From Paenibacillus donghaensis (GTDB taxonomy: Bacteria > Bacillota > Bacilli > Paenibacillales > Paenibacillaceae): a DNA stretch of 64,000 nt. This document shows, in pieces, positions 24,745 to 33,043 of this stretch. Both the position numbers and the translations under genes were made by a program. Position 1 is the stretch's first letter; each line of letters opens with the position of its first letter. The stretch spans positions 372,001 through 436,000 of the forward strand of contig NZ_CP021780.1 in NCBI RefSeq assembly GCF_002192415.1, written 5' to 3'. Under the pieces are notes generated by a model, which was given only the letters and a program-made list of their open reading frames with translations, made no database searches and had not been told where the DNA came from.

Positions 24745-25055
24745 AACTACATTCTCCGTCCTCTGAATTTCAGTGTATTCCTCAATATACCATGGGGCGT
24801 GAAGAAATACCACGGAAAGGCTGGGAACCGAACGATCAGGCTTAGACAAACATAAGCAAACCGGCGATGATTAGCAAGGACAGTACGACCTGAATCCAGC
24901 CCATTACCCATTAATCACGGTTAGCTAGGGTAAGTGTCCCACTGCGCTGCTCTTTTTATGTGGCCTTCACCAGAACTATGCCTGTCTTTATAATGTCGGT
25001 GGTTGATCATTGCCCCGATGCCCGGTAAACTAAAGGTAGAAACGCCTAAGGAGTT

Positions 25056-26891
25056 ATGATAGAGATGAACATGCAAGCACCTACCATGGAACAGGCTCAA
25101 GCCGAGCTGCAAAAATATTACGGATATCCCGATTTCCGGGAAGGCCAGAAGAAGATTGTCCAGAGCCTGCTGGAGGGCCAGGATACGCTGGGAATCATGC
25201 CTACCGGCGGAGGCAAATCGATCTGCTATCAGGTGCCGGCACTGCTGCTGCCCGGCCTGACGCTGGTCATCTCGCCGTTGATCTCGCTGATGAAGGATCA
25301 GGTCGATGCGCTGACCACTGCGGGCATTTCCGCCGCCTTCATCAACAGCACGCTCAGCGGCAAGGAAGTGAATGAGCGGATTCGCGCTGCCCGCAGGGGC
25401 GAGCTGAAGCTGCTCTATGTCGCCCCTGAGCGGCTGGAGCTGGACTGGTTCCGCCAGGAGATGGCGGAGCTTCCCATCTCCTGCGTAGCGGTCGATGAAG
25501 CCCACTGCGTCTCGCAGTGGGGCCATGATTTCCGCACCAGCTACCTGTCGGTGTCGCCGTTTGTGGAAGGCCTGCCGCAGCGCCCGATCCTGGCTGCGTT
25601 TACTGCCACCGCTACGCCGGAGGTAATGGAGGATATGGTCCGGCTGCTGCGCCTGCGGCAGCCGGGCGTCTTCATGACCGGCCTCGGCCGTGATAATCTG
25701 GCGATGTCCGTCCTGCGCGGAGAGAACAAACGCGAATTCGTGATGGACTACGCCGCTTCACATGCCCATCAGCCGGGCATTATTTACGCTGCTACCCGCA
25801 AGGAGGTAGACGACCTCTACCAGCGGCTGCAGGCGGCGGGTGTCGCCGCCGGGCGTTACCATGCCGGTATGACTGATCAGGAGCGGGCAGCCAACCAGGA
25901 GGGTTTCCTCTATGACGATATCCGCGTGATGGCGGCGACCAATGCCTTCGGCATGGGGATCGACAAATCGAACGTGCGATACGTCATTCATTACAATATG
26001 CCGAAGAATATGGAGGCTTATGTTCAGGAAGCGGGGCGTGCCGGCCGTGACGGCGAGCCCAGCGACTGCATCCTGCTGTTCAGCGCGCAGGATATTATGA
26101 CCCAGAAGTTCCTGATCGAGCAGAATCCGCAGGACCCGGAGCGCAAGGCGAACGAATACCGCAAAATGCAGCAGATGATTGATTACTGCTACACCACCCG
26201 CTGCCTGCGCAGCGCCCAGCTGGATTATTTCGGCGAGGAGCATCCGGACGAGCCTTGCGGCATCTGCAGCTCCTGCACGGATGAGCGGGAGCTGGTGGAT
26301 ATGACTGTGGATGCGCAGAAGATTTTCTCCTGCATTCACCGCATGCGTGAGCGTTATGGCGTGGCGCTGGTAGCGTCGGTGCTGAAGGGTTCCCGCAACC
26401 AGAAGGTGGTGCAGTATGGCTTCGACCAGCTGCCCACGCATGGGATGATGTCCAACAAGACTGAGAAGGAGATCTCCGAGAGCATCAATGTGCTGATCTC
26501 GGAAGGTTATCTGGCCCTGTCCGAAGGGCAGTATCCGGTCGTGCGCCTGCAGCTTCCGGCAGCAGAGGTGCTGCGCGGTCAGCGGCAGGTGATGCAGCGG
26601 GTGGCCCGGCCTTCCCGCGCAGGCAGCTCACGGGAGCGCAGCCGCAGCCGGGATATCTCGCCGTCGGCCGTCAACGAGACGGTGTTCGAGCAGCTGCGGC
26701 TGATCCGGCGCGAGCTGGCGGGGCGGGAGCATGTGCCGTCCTATATCATTTTTAATGATGCGACCCTGCGCGAGATGAGTGTGGTTTGCCCGCAGACCGA
26801 AGCGGAGATGCTGAGGGTGAAGGGTCTCGGTGAGGTGAAATACCGGAAATACGGCAAGGCATTCCTGGAATTTTTTCAAAATGAATTGTAA
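25056..26891 (+). CDS. recQ: RecQ ATP-dependent DNA helicase
   Basis: A 3'-5' DNA helicase of 611 residues for recombination repair. Domains in order: the SF2 helicase core with FREGQKKIV (motif 0), MPTGGGKSICYQ (Walker A, near residue 50), VDEAHCVSQWGHDFR (DEAH box, near 147), TATATP, YAATRKEVD, and QEAGRAGRDGEPS (motif VI); then the zinc-binding RQC segment with cysteines in YCYTTRCLRS and CGICSSC; a winged helix; and a C-terminal HRDC domain (FEQLRLIRRELAGRE through RVKGLGEVKYRKYG). The ATG follows AAGGAGTT. It is followed 15 nt later by a radical SAM gene, likely one operon. Confidence 0.96.
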   Translation: MIEMNMQAPTMEQAQAELQKYYGYPDFREGQKKIVQSLLEGQDTLGIMPTGGGKSICYQVPALLLPGLTLVISPLISLMKDQVDALTTAGISAAFINSTLSGKEVNERIRAARRGELKLLYVAPERLELDWFRQEMAELPISCVAVDEAHCVSQWGHDFRTSYLSVSPFVEGLPQRPILAAFTATATPEVMEDMVRLLRLRQPGVFMTGLGRDNLAMSVLRGENKREFVMDYAASHAHQPGIIYAATRKEVDDLYQRLQAAGVAAGRYHAGMTDQERAANQEGFLYDDIRVMAATNAFGMGIDKSNVRYVIHYNMPKNMEAYVQEAGRAGRDGEPSDCILLFSAQDIMTQKFLIEQNPQDPERKANEYRKMQQMIDYCYTTRCLRSAQLDYFGEEHPDEPCGICSSCTDERELVDMTVDAQKIFSCIHRMRERYGVALVASVLKGSRNQKVVQYGFDQLPTHGMMSNKTEKEISESINVLISEGYLALSEGQYPVVRLQLPAAEVLRGQRQVMQRVARPSRAGSSRERSRSRDISPSAVNETVFEQLRLIRRELAGREHVPSYIIFNDATLREMSVVCPQTEAEMLRVKGLGEVKYRKYGKAFLEFFQNEL

Positions 26892-26906
26892 AGAAGGTCT
26901 GAAGAC

Positions 26907-28937
26907 ATGAGAATCATCCTGGCCACATTAAATGCCAAGTATATCCACACCTCGCTGGCGATCCGGCTGCTTAAGGCTTACAGTGAGCATGAATTCGGCG
27001 ATATCCTACTGGCAGAATATACAATCAAAGATCCCTTGATGAATATCGTGTCCGACCTCTACCAGAAGCAGCCGGAGGTGATCGGCTTCTCCTGTTATAT
27101 CTGGAATATCGAGGAGACGGTCAAGCTGGTCGGCATCCTGAAGCAGGTCATGCCTGATGTGAAGATTGTGCTGGGCGGACCGGAGGTATCCTATGAACCT
27201 CTCTACTGGATGAAGCGGGAGACGGGGATTGATTTTGTCGTCAATGGCGACGGGGAGGAGACCTTCCACCATCTGCTGCAGGAGATTCAGGGTGAGCACA
27301 AATACCATTTCGTCTATGGAGCCGCCTACCGCAAGGGCGAGGAGCTGATCGTCAATCCGCCGCGTCCCAAAAGTGATCTGAACACCCTGCCCACCCCGCA
27401 CCGCTTCGCCGATGATCTGCCGGACCTGGGCAAACGGATCGTGTATTTCGAGACCAGCCGGGGTTGCCCGTTCAACTGCCAGTTCTGCCTCTCCAGCATC
27501 GAGGTGGGCGTGCGTTATTATGATATCGAGCGGGTCAAGTCGGATCTGCTGTACCTGATCGAGAATGGTGCGACCATCATCAAGTTTCTTGACCGCACCT
27601 TCAACATTAACCGCAATTACGCGATGGAGATGTTCCAGTTCCTAATAGACAACCACCAGGGCTGTGTGTTCCAATTCGAAATCACAGCTGACATTATGCG
27701 GCCGGAGGTGCTGGATTTCCTCTCCAAGAATGCGCCCCCGGGCATATTCCGTTTCGAGATCGGGGTCCAGTCCACCAACGATGAGACGAACGAGCTGGTC
27801 AAACGCCGCCAGAATTTCACCAAGCTGTCCCGCACGGTCATGAAGATCAAGGAGAGCGGCAATATTGACCAGCATCTGGATCTGATCGCCGGACTGCCAA
27901 TGGAGGATTACTCCACCTTCCGCAAGACCTTTAATGATGTGTTTGCGATGGAGCCGGAGGAGCTGCAGCTGGGCTTCCTGAAGATGCTGCGCGGCACCGG
28001 ACTGCGCGCCCAGGCAGCCAAATATGACTATACCTACATGGAGCATGCGCCTTATGAGATCCTGAGCAGCCATATGATGCCGTTCTCCGACATTATCCGT
28101 CTTAAGCGGCTGGAGGATGTGTTGGAGAAATACTGGAACAGCCACCGGCTGGACCATACCGCCAAATATCTGATCCGGCATGTGTTTGAGTCGCCGTTTG
28201 ATTTCTTCCAGGAGTTCGGGGATTACTGGGAGGCGCGGGGCTGGCAGAAGATCGGCCATCAGCTGGAGGACCTGTTCACCCGCCTCCACCAGTTCCTGAC
28301 AGATCGAGGCACCGGATCGATGGAGATCGTTACGGGTCTGATGAAGCTGGATTATTTCCTGGGCCATAAATACAAGCCGCGCAAAATCTGGTGGGACACC
28401 CCGCTTCAGAAAGCGGACTGGTCGGCTTACATGAAGGAGATTGCCACGCATCCGGCGCGGATCTCGCCGGAGCTGGCCGAAGCGGGCTTCAGCGAGCGGG
28501 AGCTGCAGAAGTTTACGGTGCTGGAGGTGCTGCCCTTCCCGCTGGAAGCGGTGCTTGCCTCCATCAGCGGCCTGCGGGCCGGAGCAGATGCTCCGGCGTT
28601 CGGTGATGCGGCCGCCCCGATGGAGGGGGCGGCCGGGGATGCCATCGCCGGATCGGGCGATGGCTCAGTTGTTGCCGCGGTGCCAGCCGCGGTAGTGCAG
28701 CCGGTGCCGGCGAGCGGCGGTGGCCTAGCGGTGCAGACGAGCGGCGATTACCTGGCGGCGCAGCATGTGCAGGCGGGGGTCAGCAGCCTGGTGTCGCAGC
28801 ACGTGCAGGCCGTGGGCAGCGCGGGTGTGCTTGCTGAGCAGAGGCCGCCGCAGCTTGCAGGCGACCGCACCCTGCTGATCGTGATGTATCAGCAGGATGA
28901 GAGCCAGCGGGCGCGGTATTATACGCTGGCGCTGTAG
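26907..28937 (+). CDS. B12-binding radical SAM protein, DUF4080 type
   Basis: A radical S-adenosylmethionine enzyme of 676 residues. The N-terminal cobalamin-binding domain (residues 1-140; IILATLNAKYIHTSLAIRLL, VLGGPEVSY) is followed by the radical SAM core, with the cluster-binding C187-x3-C191-x2-C194 in SRGCPFNCQFCLSS, and by a DUF4080 C-terminal domain. Substrate and reaction are unknown. Odd feature: about residues 555-650 are an Ala/Gly/Val/Gln-rich stretch with near-repeats (AQHVQAGVSSLVSQHVQAVG) inserted before the conserved end DRTLLIVMYQQDESQRARYY. The stop codon lies in the first unit of a tandem DNA array. Confidence 0.9.
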   Translation: MRIILATLNAKYIHTSLAIRLLKAYSEHEFGDILLAEYTIKDPLMNIVSDLYQKQPEVIGFSCYIWNIEETVKLVGILKQVMPDVKIVLGGPEVSYEPLYWMKRETGIDFVVNGDGEETFHHLLQEIQGEHKYHFVYGAAYRKGEELIVNPPRPKSDLNTLPTPHRFADDLPDLGKRIVYFETSRGCPFNCQFCLSSIEVGVRYYDIERVKSDLLYLIENGATIIKFLDRTFNINRNYAMEMFQFLIDNHQGCVFQFEITADIMRPEVLDFLSKNAPPGIFRFEIGVQSTNDETNELVKRRQNFTKLSRTVMKIKESGNIDQHLDLIAGLPMEDYSTFRKTFNDVFAMEPEELQLGFLKMLRGTGLRAQAAKYDYTYMEHAPYEILSSHMMPFSDIIRLKRLEDVLEKYWNSHRLDHTAKYLIRHVFESPFDFFQEFGDYWEARGWQKIGHQLEDLFTRLHQFLTDRGTGSMEIVTGLMKLDYFLGHKYKPRKIWWDTPLQKADWSAYMKEIATHPARISPELAEAGFSERELQKFTVLEVLPFPLEAVLASISGLRAGADAPAFGDAAAPMEGAAGDAIAGSGDGSVVAAVPAAVVQPVPASGGGLAVQTSGDYLAAQHVQAGVSSLVSQHVQAVGSAGVLAEQRPPQLAGDRTLLIVMYQQDESQRARYYTLAL

Positions 28938-29241
28938 CGGTATACGCTGGCCGTAGTGGCGGTAATGCTCGAGTTGTAGCCGATATAAACTGGCGCTGTA
29001 GTGGTATATACTGGCGCAGTAGCGGTATACGCTGGCGTAGTAGCCGTATATGGCATTGTAGCGGTATTGCTGGCATTGTAGCGGTATTGCTGGCATTGTA
29101 GCGGTATTGCTGGCATTGTAGCGGTATTGCTGGCGTCGTAGTGGTATTGCTGGCGCTGTAGTGGTATATGCTGGCGTAGTAGCGGTATATGGCGTAGTAG
29201 TGTTACATGCTGGCGCAGTAGAGGTATACGCTGGCGTTGTA
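28914..29241 (+). repeat. Tandem array, 20-21 bp period, starting in the gene end
   Basis: About 16 degenerate copies of GTAGCGGTATTGCTGGCATT or GTAGCGGTATACGCTGGCGC. Four central copies (about 29057-29137) are identical. The first unit includes the last codons (TAT ACG CTG GCG CTG) and the stop TAG of the radical SAM gene, so the array seems to have grown from the coding end. Confidence 0.85.
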
Positions 29242-29484
29242 GCAACAGGTGGAGGTCCCACAACGCTGGAGATACGCTCCTAATTTTGGTAGGGTCAGCA
29301 GGGTTAAAGAGCGTGCGGCCTGGGGAGTCGGCTTTAGTTAAAGGCAATAAGTTTGGATGACGAGGACCTTAGATGTTTGTGTTTAACTTACAGAGCGATT
29401 AGCTGCTTTAGTGGTTTCTATTCAGGTTCAGCAGGGATTTAGAATGTTGCCCTGGCACGTTGGGAGCAAATAGATGCGAAACTG
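29242..29484. other. Intergenic stretch without recognised content
   Basis: No ORF with a ribosome site, no hairpin and no promoter of good quality was seen, except a type A module half (AAATAGATGCGAAACTG) that ends at 29484 against element 2. Confidence 0.5.
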
Positions 29485-29904
29485 GTTACTACTTAGGGCC
29501 CCCTTTTTTTCCATGTGTTACTCGTCCGTGCCTGTCATACAACACTGCGCGACAAGGAGGCTAAGAATAACAAAGGAAGACCGTCGCCAGTAACCTGCAC
29601 TTAAATTTCAGATTATTGCGGACTCAGGAGCCTCTATTTGCTGAAAAAAGGCTGTTTTGCAGGTCTAACGGACTCAGGAGCCTCTATTCAGGCAAAAACC
29701 CACTAGTTAGGGCCTGTTTTTCCAATATAGAGGCTATGCGGTCCGCTAGACTCCAAACCATCGCAGGAATGAGGAAATAGGAGCTATACGGGACCGCTAG
29801 GACGTGGGTTACCTAAAGGGGGGAGTGTTTGGGTTAAGGTAGCGCGATCCCTTAACCTTCGCAAGTAAACCTTCTATGCCCTCGCAGGGTCCTAAGTAGT
29901 AACC
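29485..29904. mobile_element. MITE-like element 2 (type B modules, inverted), 420 bp
   Basis: The ends are GTTACTACTTAGGGC and GTCCTAAGTAGTAACC. Internally CGGACTCAGGAGCCTCTATT occurs twice in forward orientation and ATAGAGGCTATGCGGTCCG / AAATAGGAGCTATACGGGAC once each in reverse. Its reverse complement aligns with element 1 (CTATTTCCTC followed by CTGCGAT in both), so it is an inverted homologue with extra sequence near its left end. It interrupts a type A module (AAATAGATGCGAAACTG before, ATTTTTGCAACTAAACG after). No clear target duplication. Confidence 0.65.
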
Positions 29905-30070
29905 ATTTTTGCAACTAAACGTGAGGATGCATGAGGATGTTTGGGCAGTGGTACCGCCGTATGAAGCAGTGTCATCCTACGAAGCCTTTTCTGCGGAGAA
30001 ATCATTAAATTAGACGCGTGGTTTGCTTGAATCGGGTCTTCTGTAATAAAATGGTTTTTGTAATAATAGT

Positions 30071-30102
30071 AATACAAAAGAGCAGTGTCGTCAGCACTGC
30101 TC
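30071..30102 (-). terminator. Probable terminator of the toxin mRNA
   Basis: GAGCAGTG (30080-30087) pairs with CACTGCTC (30095-30102). Read on the minus strand it is followed by TTTTGTATT. It lies 80-110 nt past the toxin stop codon. Confidence 0.6.
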
Positions 30103-30155
30103 CATTGTACACTCACTGCTGCTATAGAGCAGCCGGCCGTTCATGTTTGGGTTTG

Positions 30156-30196
30156 AGATAGACCGTTACCTTGCCGGGGCGGTCTATTTCTTTTTG
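30156..30196 (+). terminator. Probable terminator of an antisense RNA to the toxin
   Basis: ATAGACCG (30158-30165) pairs with CGGTCTAT (30180-30187), followed on the plus strand by TTCTTTTTG. It overlaps the toxin stop codon. A plus-strand promoter TTGCTT-N18-TAAAAT is possible at about 30022-30051, which would give an RNA of roughly 140 nt. Confidence 0.45.
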
Positions 30197-30267
30197 AGAT
30201 AGGCAAGCAAGGCCAATATGAACATTCCGAACGCGAACATTAGTGCTAGGGCATCTTTTACCTCCAT
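30184..30267 (-). CDS. Putative holin-like type I toxin (27 residues)
   Basis: The reading frame MEVKDALALMFAFGMFILAL ends with AYLKKK. A hydrophobic helix with a short acidic/basic start and a lysine tail is the pattern of the holin-like toxin family (Hol_Tox) of type I toxin-antitoxin systems. The ATG has an excellent ribosome site (GGAGGTGACAGAA). Toxins of this family insert in the cytoplasmic membrane and are silenced by an overlapping antisense RNA. Convergent terminators found on both strands around its 3' end fit a toxin mRNA and antitoxin RNA that overlap at their 3' ends. The family call is by pattern; no expression is known. Confidence 0.65.
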   Translation of the reverse strand: MEVKDALALMFAFGMFILALLAYLKKK

Positions 30268-30388
30268 TTCTGTCACCTCCGTATTAGAAGAATGACCGGT
30301 TGCTCATTTAAGCAGTGTTGTACATGTAAATCATATCATATTCAGAATGCCAAAAAATGGATCATTAGTAGATTTGTAGCGGAAAAAA

Positions 30389-30431
30389 ATAAAGACAGAC
30401 TTTCCGGAAAACGGAAATACCTGTCTTTATT
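30389..30431. terminator. Bidirectional terminator downstream of the alpha/beta hydrolase
   Basis: ATAAAGACAG pairs with CTGTCTTTAT, with an inner TTTCCG/CGGAAA stem. Confidence 0.75.
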
Positions 30432-30459
30432 GGTACCTGCAATGCTTGCTGCGGGCGTT

Positions 30460-31422
30460 CTAGGTCGCTGTTTCCTGAAGTAGCATGGAGGCTGCAGGAA
30501 GATGGCGTGCCAGCCAATCCAGCACATCCGAAGTAACCTCGTCCCGGTTGATTTCATTGAGCATCTCATGTCTGCCCTCAGGGTACAGCTTGCGCTCGAT
30601 GTCGGCAATTCCCCGCTCCCGGTAGAGCTGCTCCAGACGCTCAATCCCTTTGCCGTTCATTCCGACGGGGTCCTTGGCACCGGAGAGCAGGTATACCGGC
30701 CTGTCGATGCACAAGGTGCGCAGCGTCTCCCGGGTGTGCAGCTCACGCAGCAGGTGGAAGAAATCGCGGAAGAAGCGGGTGGTGCAGATGGTTCCGCAGA
30801 ACGGATCGGCGATGAAGCGGTCCACTTCCTCCGTGTCGCTGCTCAGCCAGTCGAAGGCGGTCCGTACGGGAGAGAAGGAGCGGTTATAGCTGCCAAAAAT
30901 CACACCATTCAGCAGTACGCTGCGGTGCAGCTCTCCTTGCAGCTTGTACTGGGCACGCGCCAGTGTCTCTGCAAGCAGGAGTAGGCTGCGCGGTCCGTTG
31001 GTTCCGCAGAGGATATACCCTGCGTAGACCTCGTTGCCTTCTTCGCACATCAGCTTCTGGGCCAGGAAGGAGCCCATGCTGTGCGCGAACAGGAAGATTG
31101 GCAGCCCCGGATGCCTGGAGAGGGCGATCGCGGCCACCTGCAGCAGGTTGCGGCGCATCCAGTAGAAGCCGTTCTCTCCGGTATCGCCGAGCAGGTTGAC
31201 CTGGCCGGCGGTTTTGCCGTGGCCGCGGTGATCGTTGGCGTAGACGGCGTATCCGGCAGCAGTCAGCGCAGTGGCGAACCGGGCATAACGGGCAGCCGTT
31301 TCACACATGCCGTGGGAGATCTGGACTATTCCCCTTACTGGAATATCCGGCTCCGGCAGCCACTCATAGACATGGATATTAACACCTACGGGATCGGTCA
31401 TGGTGAAGCTGTTTTCCGTCAT
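30460..31422 (-). CDS. Alpha/beta hydrolase, monoacylglycerol lipase-like
   Basis: A cytoplasmic serine hydrolase of 320 residues of the Hydrolase_4/lysophospholipase group. The oxyanion region is VQISHGMCETAARYARFA, the HRGHGKT motif follows, the nucleophile elbow is FAHSMGS, and the acid/histidine pair is likely in YLLSGAKDPVG and LYPEGRHEMLNE. The likely substrates are monoacylglycerols or lysophospholipids. ATG 31422 follows AGGAGGGGCAAAT. Its 5' side abuts a five-copy 62-bp tandem array that separates it from manA on the same strand. Confidence 0.9.
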   Translation of the reverse strand: MTENSFTMTDPVGVNIHVYEWLPEPDIPVRGIVQISHGMCETAARYARFATALTAAGYAVYANDHRGHGKTAGQVNLLGDTGENGFYWMRRNLLQVAAIALSRHPGLPIFLFAHSMGSFLAQKLMCEEGNEVYAGYILCGTNGPRSLLLLAETLARAQYKLQGELHRSVLLNGVIFGSYNRSFSPVRTAFDWLSSDTEEVDRFIADPFCGTICTTRFFRDFFHLLRELHTRETLRTLCIDRPVYLLSGAKDPVGMNGKGIERLEQLYRERGIADIERKLYPEGRHEMLNEINRDEVTSDVLDWLARHLPAASMLLQETAT

Positions 31423-31437
31423 ATTTGCCCCTCCTAA

Positions 31438-31742
31438 AGTTTTGTGAGCACCGCATGCTCGTCATGCGCGATCAAAACTGGCTACGGAAGCATACACCTA
31501 GTTTTGTGAGCACCGCATGCTCGTCATGCGCGATCAAAACTGGCTCCGGAAGCATACACCTAGTTTTGTGAGCACCGCATGCTCGTCATGCGCGATCAAA
31601 ACTGGCTCCGGAAGCATACACCTAGTTTTGTGAGCACCCGCATGCTCGTCATGCGCGATCAAAACTGGCTACGGAAGCATACACCTAGTTTTGTGAGCAC
31701 CGCATGCTCGTCATGCGCGATCAAAACTGGCTACGGAAGCAT
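31438..31742 (-). repeat. Tandem array, 62-bp unit, five copies
   Basis: Units start at 31438, 31500, 31562, 31624 and 31687 (one extra base in the fourth). Each holds AGTTTTG ... CAAAACT inverted arms and an inner GCATG/CATGC hairpin, so each unit can fold. Copies differ only at CTACGG/CTCCGG and the extra C. The array begins at the manA stop codon and ends at the ribosome site of the hydrolase. Confidence 0.92.
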
Positions 31743-31743
31743 G

Positions 31744-32712
31744 TTACGGCAGATACGAACGCAGCACGGTGGAATGTCCTTCAATTTCGTACGCGCCTAG
31801 GCTTGAAGGCAGCAGGTAACATTCGCCAGCCGCGTAAGGCTGCGTACCGCCGTCCCAGTTCAGATGGCCGCTGCCTTCGCAGATGACCAGAATACTGAAG
31901 CTGTCGTCCGTGGTGGTCAGGCTCCAGGAGCCGTTAACAAGCCCTTTTTCAACAATGAAATAAGGGGATGCCGCCAGTTGCAGCCATTCACCGGCCACGG
32001 CATGGTCTGTCTTCATCGAAGTGGCGCCTGCGCCTTCGTAAGCTGTAACGTTCAGCGAATCCTCAACGTGAAGCTCGCGCGGCTTTCCGTCAAGACCTGG
32101 ACGGTCGTAGTCGTAAATCCGGTATGTAGTGTCGGAATTCTGCTGGATTTCTGCAACCACTACCCCTGCACACAAGGCGTGGACAGTTCCGGCCGGAATG
32201 TAGAAGGAATCGCCTGCGGCTACGGATACCTCCTGAAGACTATCCATAACTTGGCCGCTTTCCAGAGCTTCGCGCAGCGTTTCGCGGGTTACCCCGTCCT
32301 TGAGACCATAGATGATTTTGGCATCGGGTTTGGCGTCCAGCACATACCACATTTCTGTTTTGCCCAGTTCGCCCTTCGGCAATCCCTCATAGTCATCTGT
32401 TGGGTGAACCTGGATCGAGAGGTTGTCATTGCAGTCCAGCAGCTTGATCAGCAGCGGGAATCTTCCGCCGGCTTCGGAAATGCCCTTGCTGCCGAACCAT
32501 TCACGGCCATAGGCCTCGCGGATCTGGTCCAGACCCTGACCTGCCAGTTCTCCATTGACAACAGATGAGGTGCCGTTTGGATGATCGGCAATCATCCAGC
32601 CCTCGCCGATATGGCCTTCCGGCAGCTCCAGTCCGAATTTCTCCAGCGCACGCCCACCCCATACACGTTCCTTGAACTCCGGTTGAAATTTTAAAGGATA
32701 AGGTTTAGCCAT
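31744..32712 (-). CDS. manA: Mannose-6-phosphate isomerase, class I
   Basis: A zinc enzyme of 322 residues that interconverts mannose-6-phosphate and fructose-6-phosphate. The family start FQPEFKERVWGGRALEKFG, the metal-binding stretches LSIQVHPTDDYEG and GKTEMWYVL, and PAGTVHALCAG are present, followed by the active-site IYDYDR. The length is that of the short Bacillus-type ManA. A palindromic intergenic repeat sits 31 nt upstream of the ATG. The gene may share a transcript with the downstream hydrolase across the tandem array. Confidence 0.95.
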   Translation of the reverse strand: MAKPYPLKFQPEFKERVWGGRALEKFGLELPEGHIGEGWMIADHPNGTSSVVNGELAGQGLDQIREAYGREWFGSKGISEAGGRFPLLIKLLDCNDNLSIQVHPTDDYEGLPKGELGKTEMWYVLDAKPDAKIIYGLKDGVTRETLREALESGQVMDSLQEVSVAAGDSFYIPAGTVHALCAGVVVAEIQQNSDTTYRIYDYDRPGLDGKPRELHVEDSLNVTAYEGAGATSMKTDHAVAGEWLQLAASPYFIVEKGLVNGSWSLTTTDDSFSILVICEGSGHLNWDGGTQPYAAGECYLLPSSLGAYEIEGHSTVLRSYLP

Positions 32713-32742
32713 TATTACATCGTCCCTTCACGTTATGGATTT

Positions 32743-32843
32743 ATATAAGATGAACTTAAGAATGAAGCAGCGGAGCGAGCAGAAAGCCTGGTGTATAGCG
32801 CTTCCGACAACTCTGCATGTACATTCTTAAGTGCACGTTCTAT
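32743..32843. repeat. Palindromic 100-bp intergenic repeat, copy 2
   Basis: The arms ATATAAGATGAACTTAAG and CTTAAGTGCACGTTCTAT flank an interior starting AAGCAGCGGAGCGAG. It is homologous to the copy at 15144 in the same interior orientation, but with the outer arms swapped. The rest of the 330-nt gap (32844-33043) shows no gene or clear signal. Confidence 0.75.
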
Positions 32844-33043
32844 CTGAACATAATTGATCATTCACACACGATTACGAAGAAGCGCCTAGCTATTGCGGAG
32901 CCTTGTGTCGGCGTCACAGCGTACTTGCGGGAGCTATAGGTAATTCCAATCGCTAACTTCTGGTGCTGGAACTATATTGACCATTATAGGGAGAATCACG
33001 CCTTAGCCTGCATCCGCTGCTGCACCCCGAATGTTCAAGTGAA

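Noticed and set aside
24842..24904. 20-residue hydrophobic minus-strand peptide (MGWIQVVLSLLIIAGLLMFV)
   Set aside because: Composition looks like a membrane micropeptide, but no ribosome site and no promoter were found; kept only as a note.
28725..29261. Minus-strand 178-codon frame with TAP/TTTP-like repeats
   Set aside because: It is the reverse reading of the 20-bp tandem array and the low-complexity end of the radical SAM gene; no ribosome site, biased composition produced by the DNA repeat.
30292..30483. Cys-rich 63-codon frame MTGCSFKQCCTCK
   Set aside because: It runs through a bidirectional terminator and has no ribosome site; most likely chance next to the toxin locus.
31438..31742. 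CRISPR array
   Set aside because: Repeats are directly adjacent with no unique spacers, the unit is 62 bp, and no cas genes are present.
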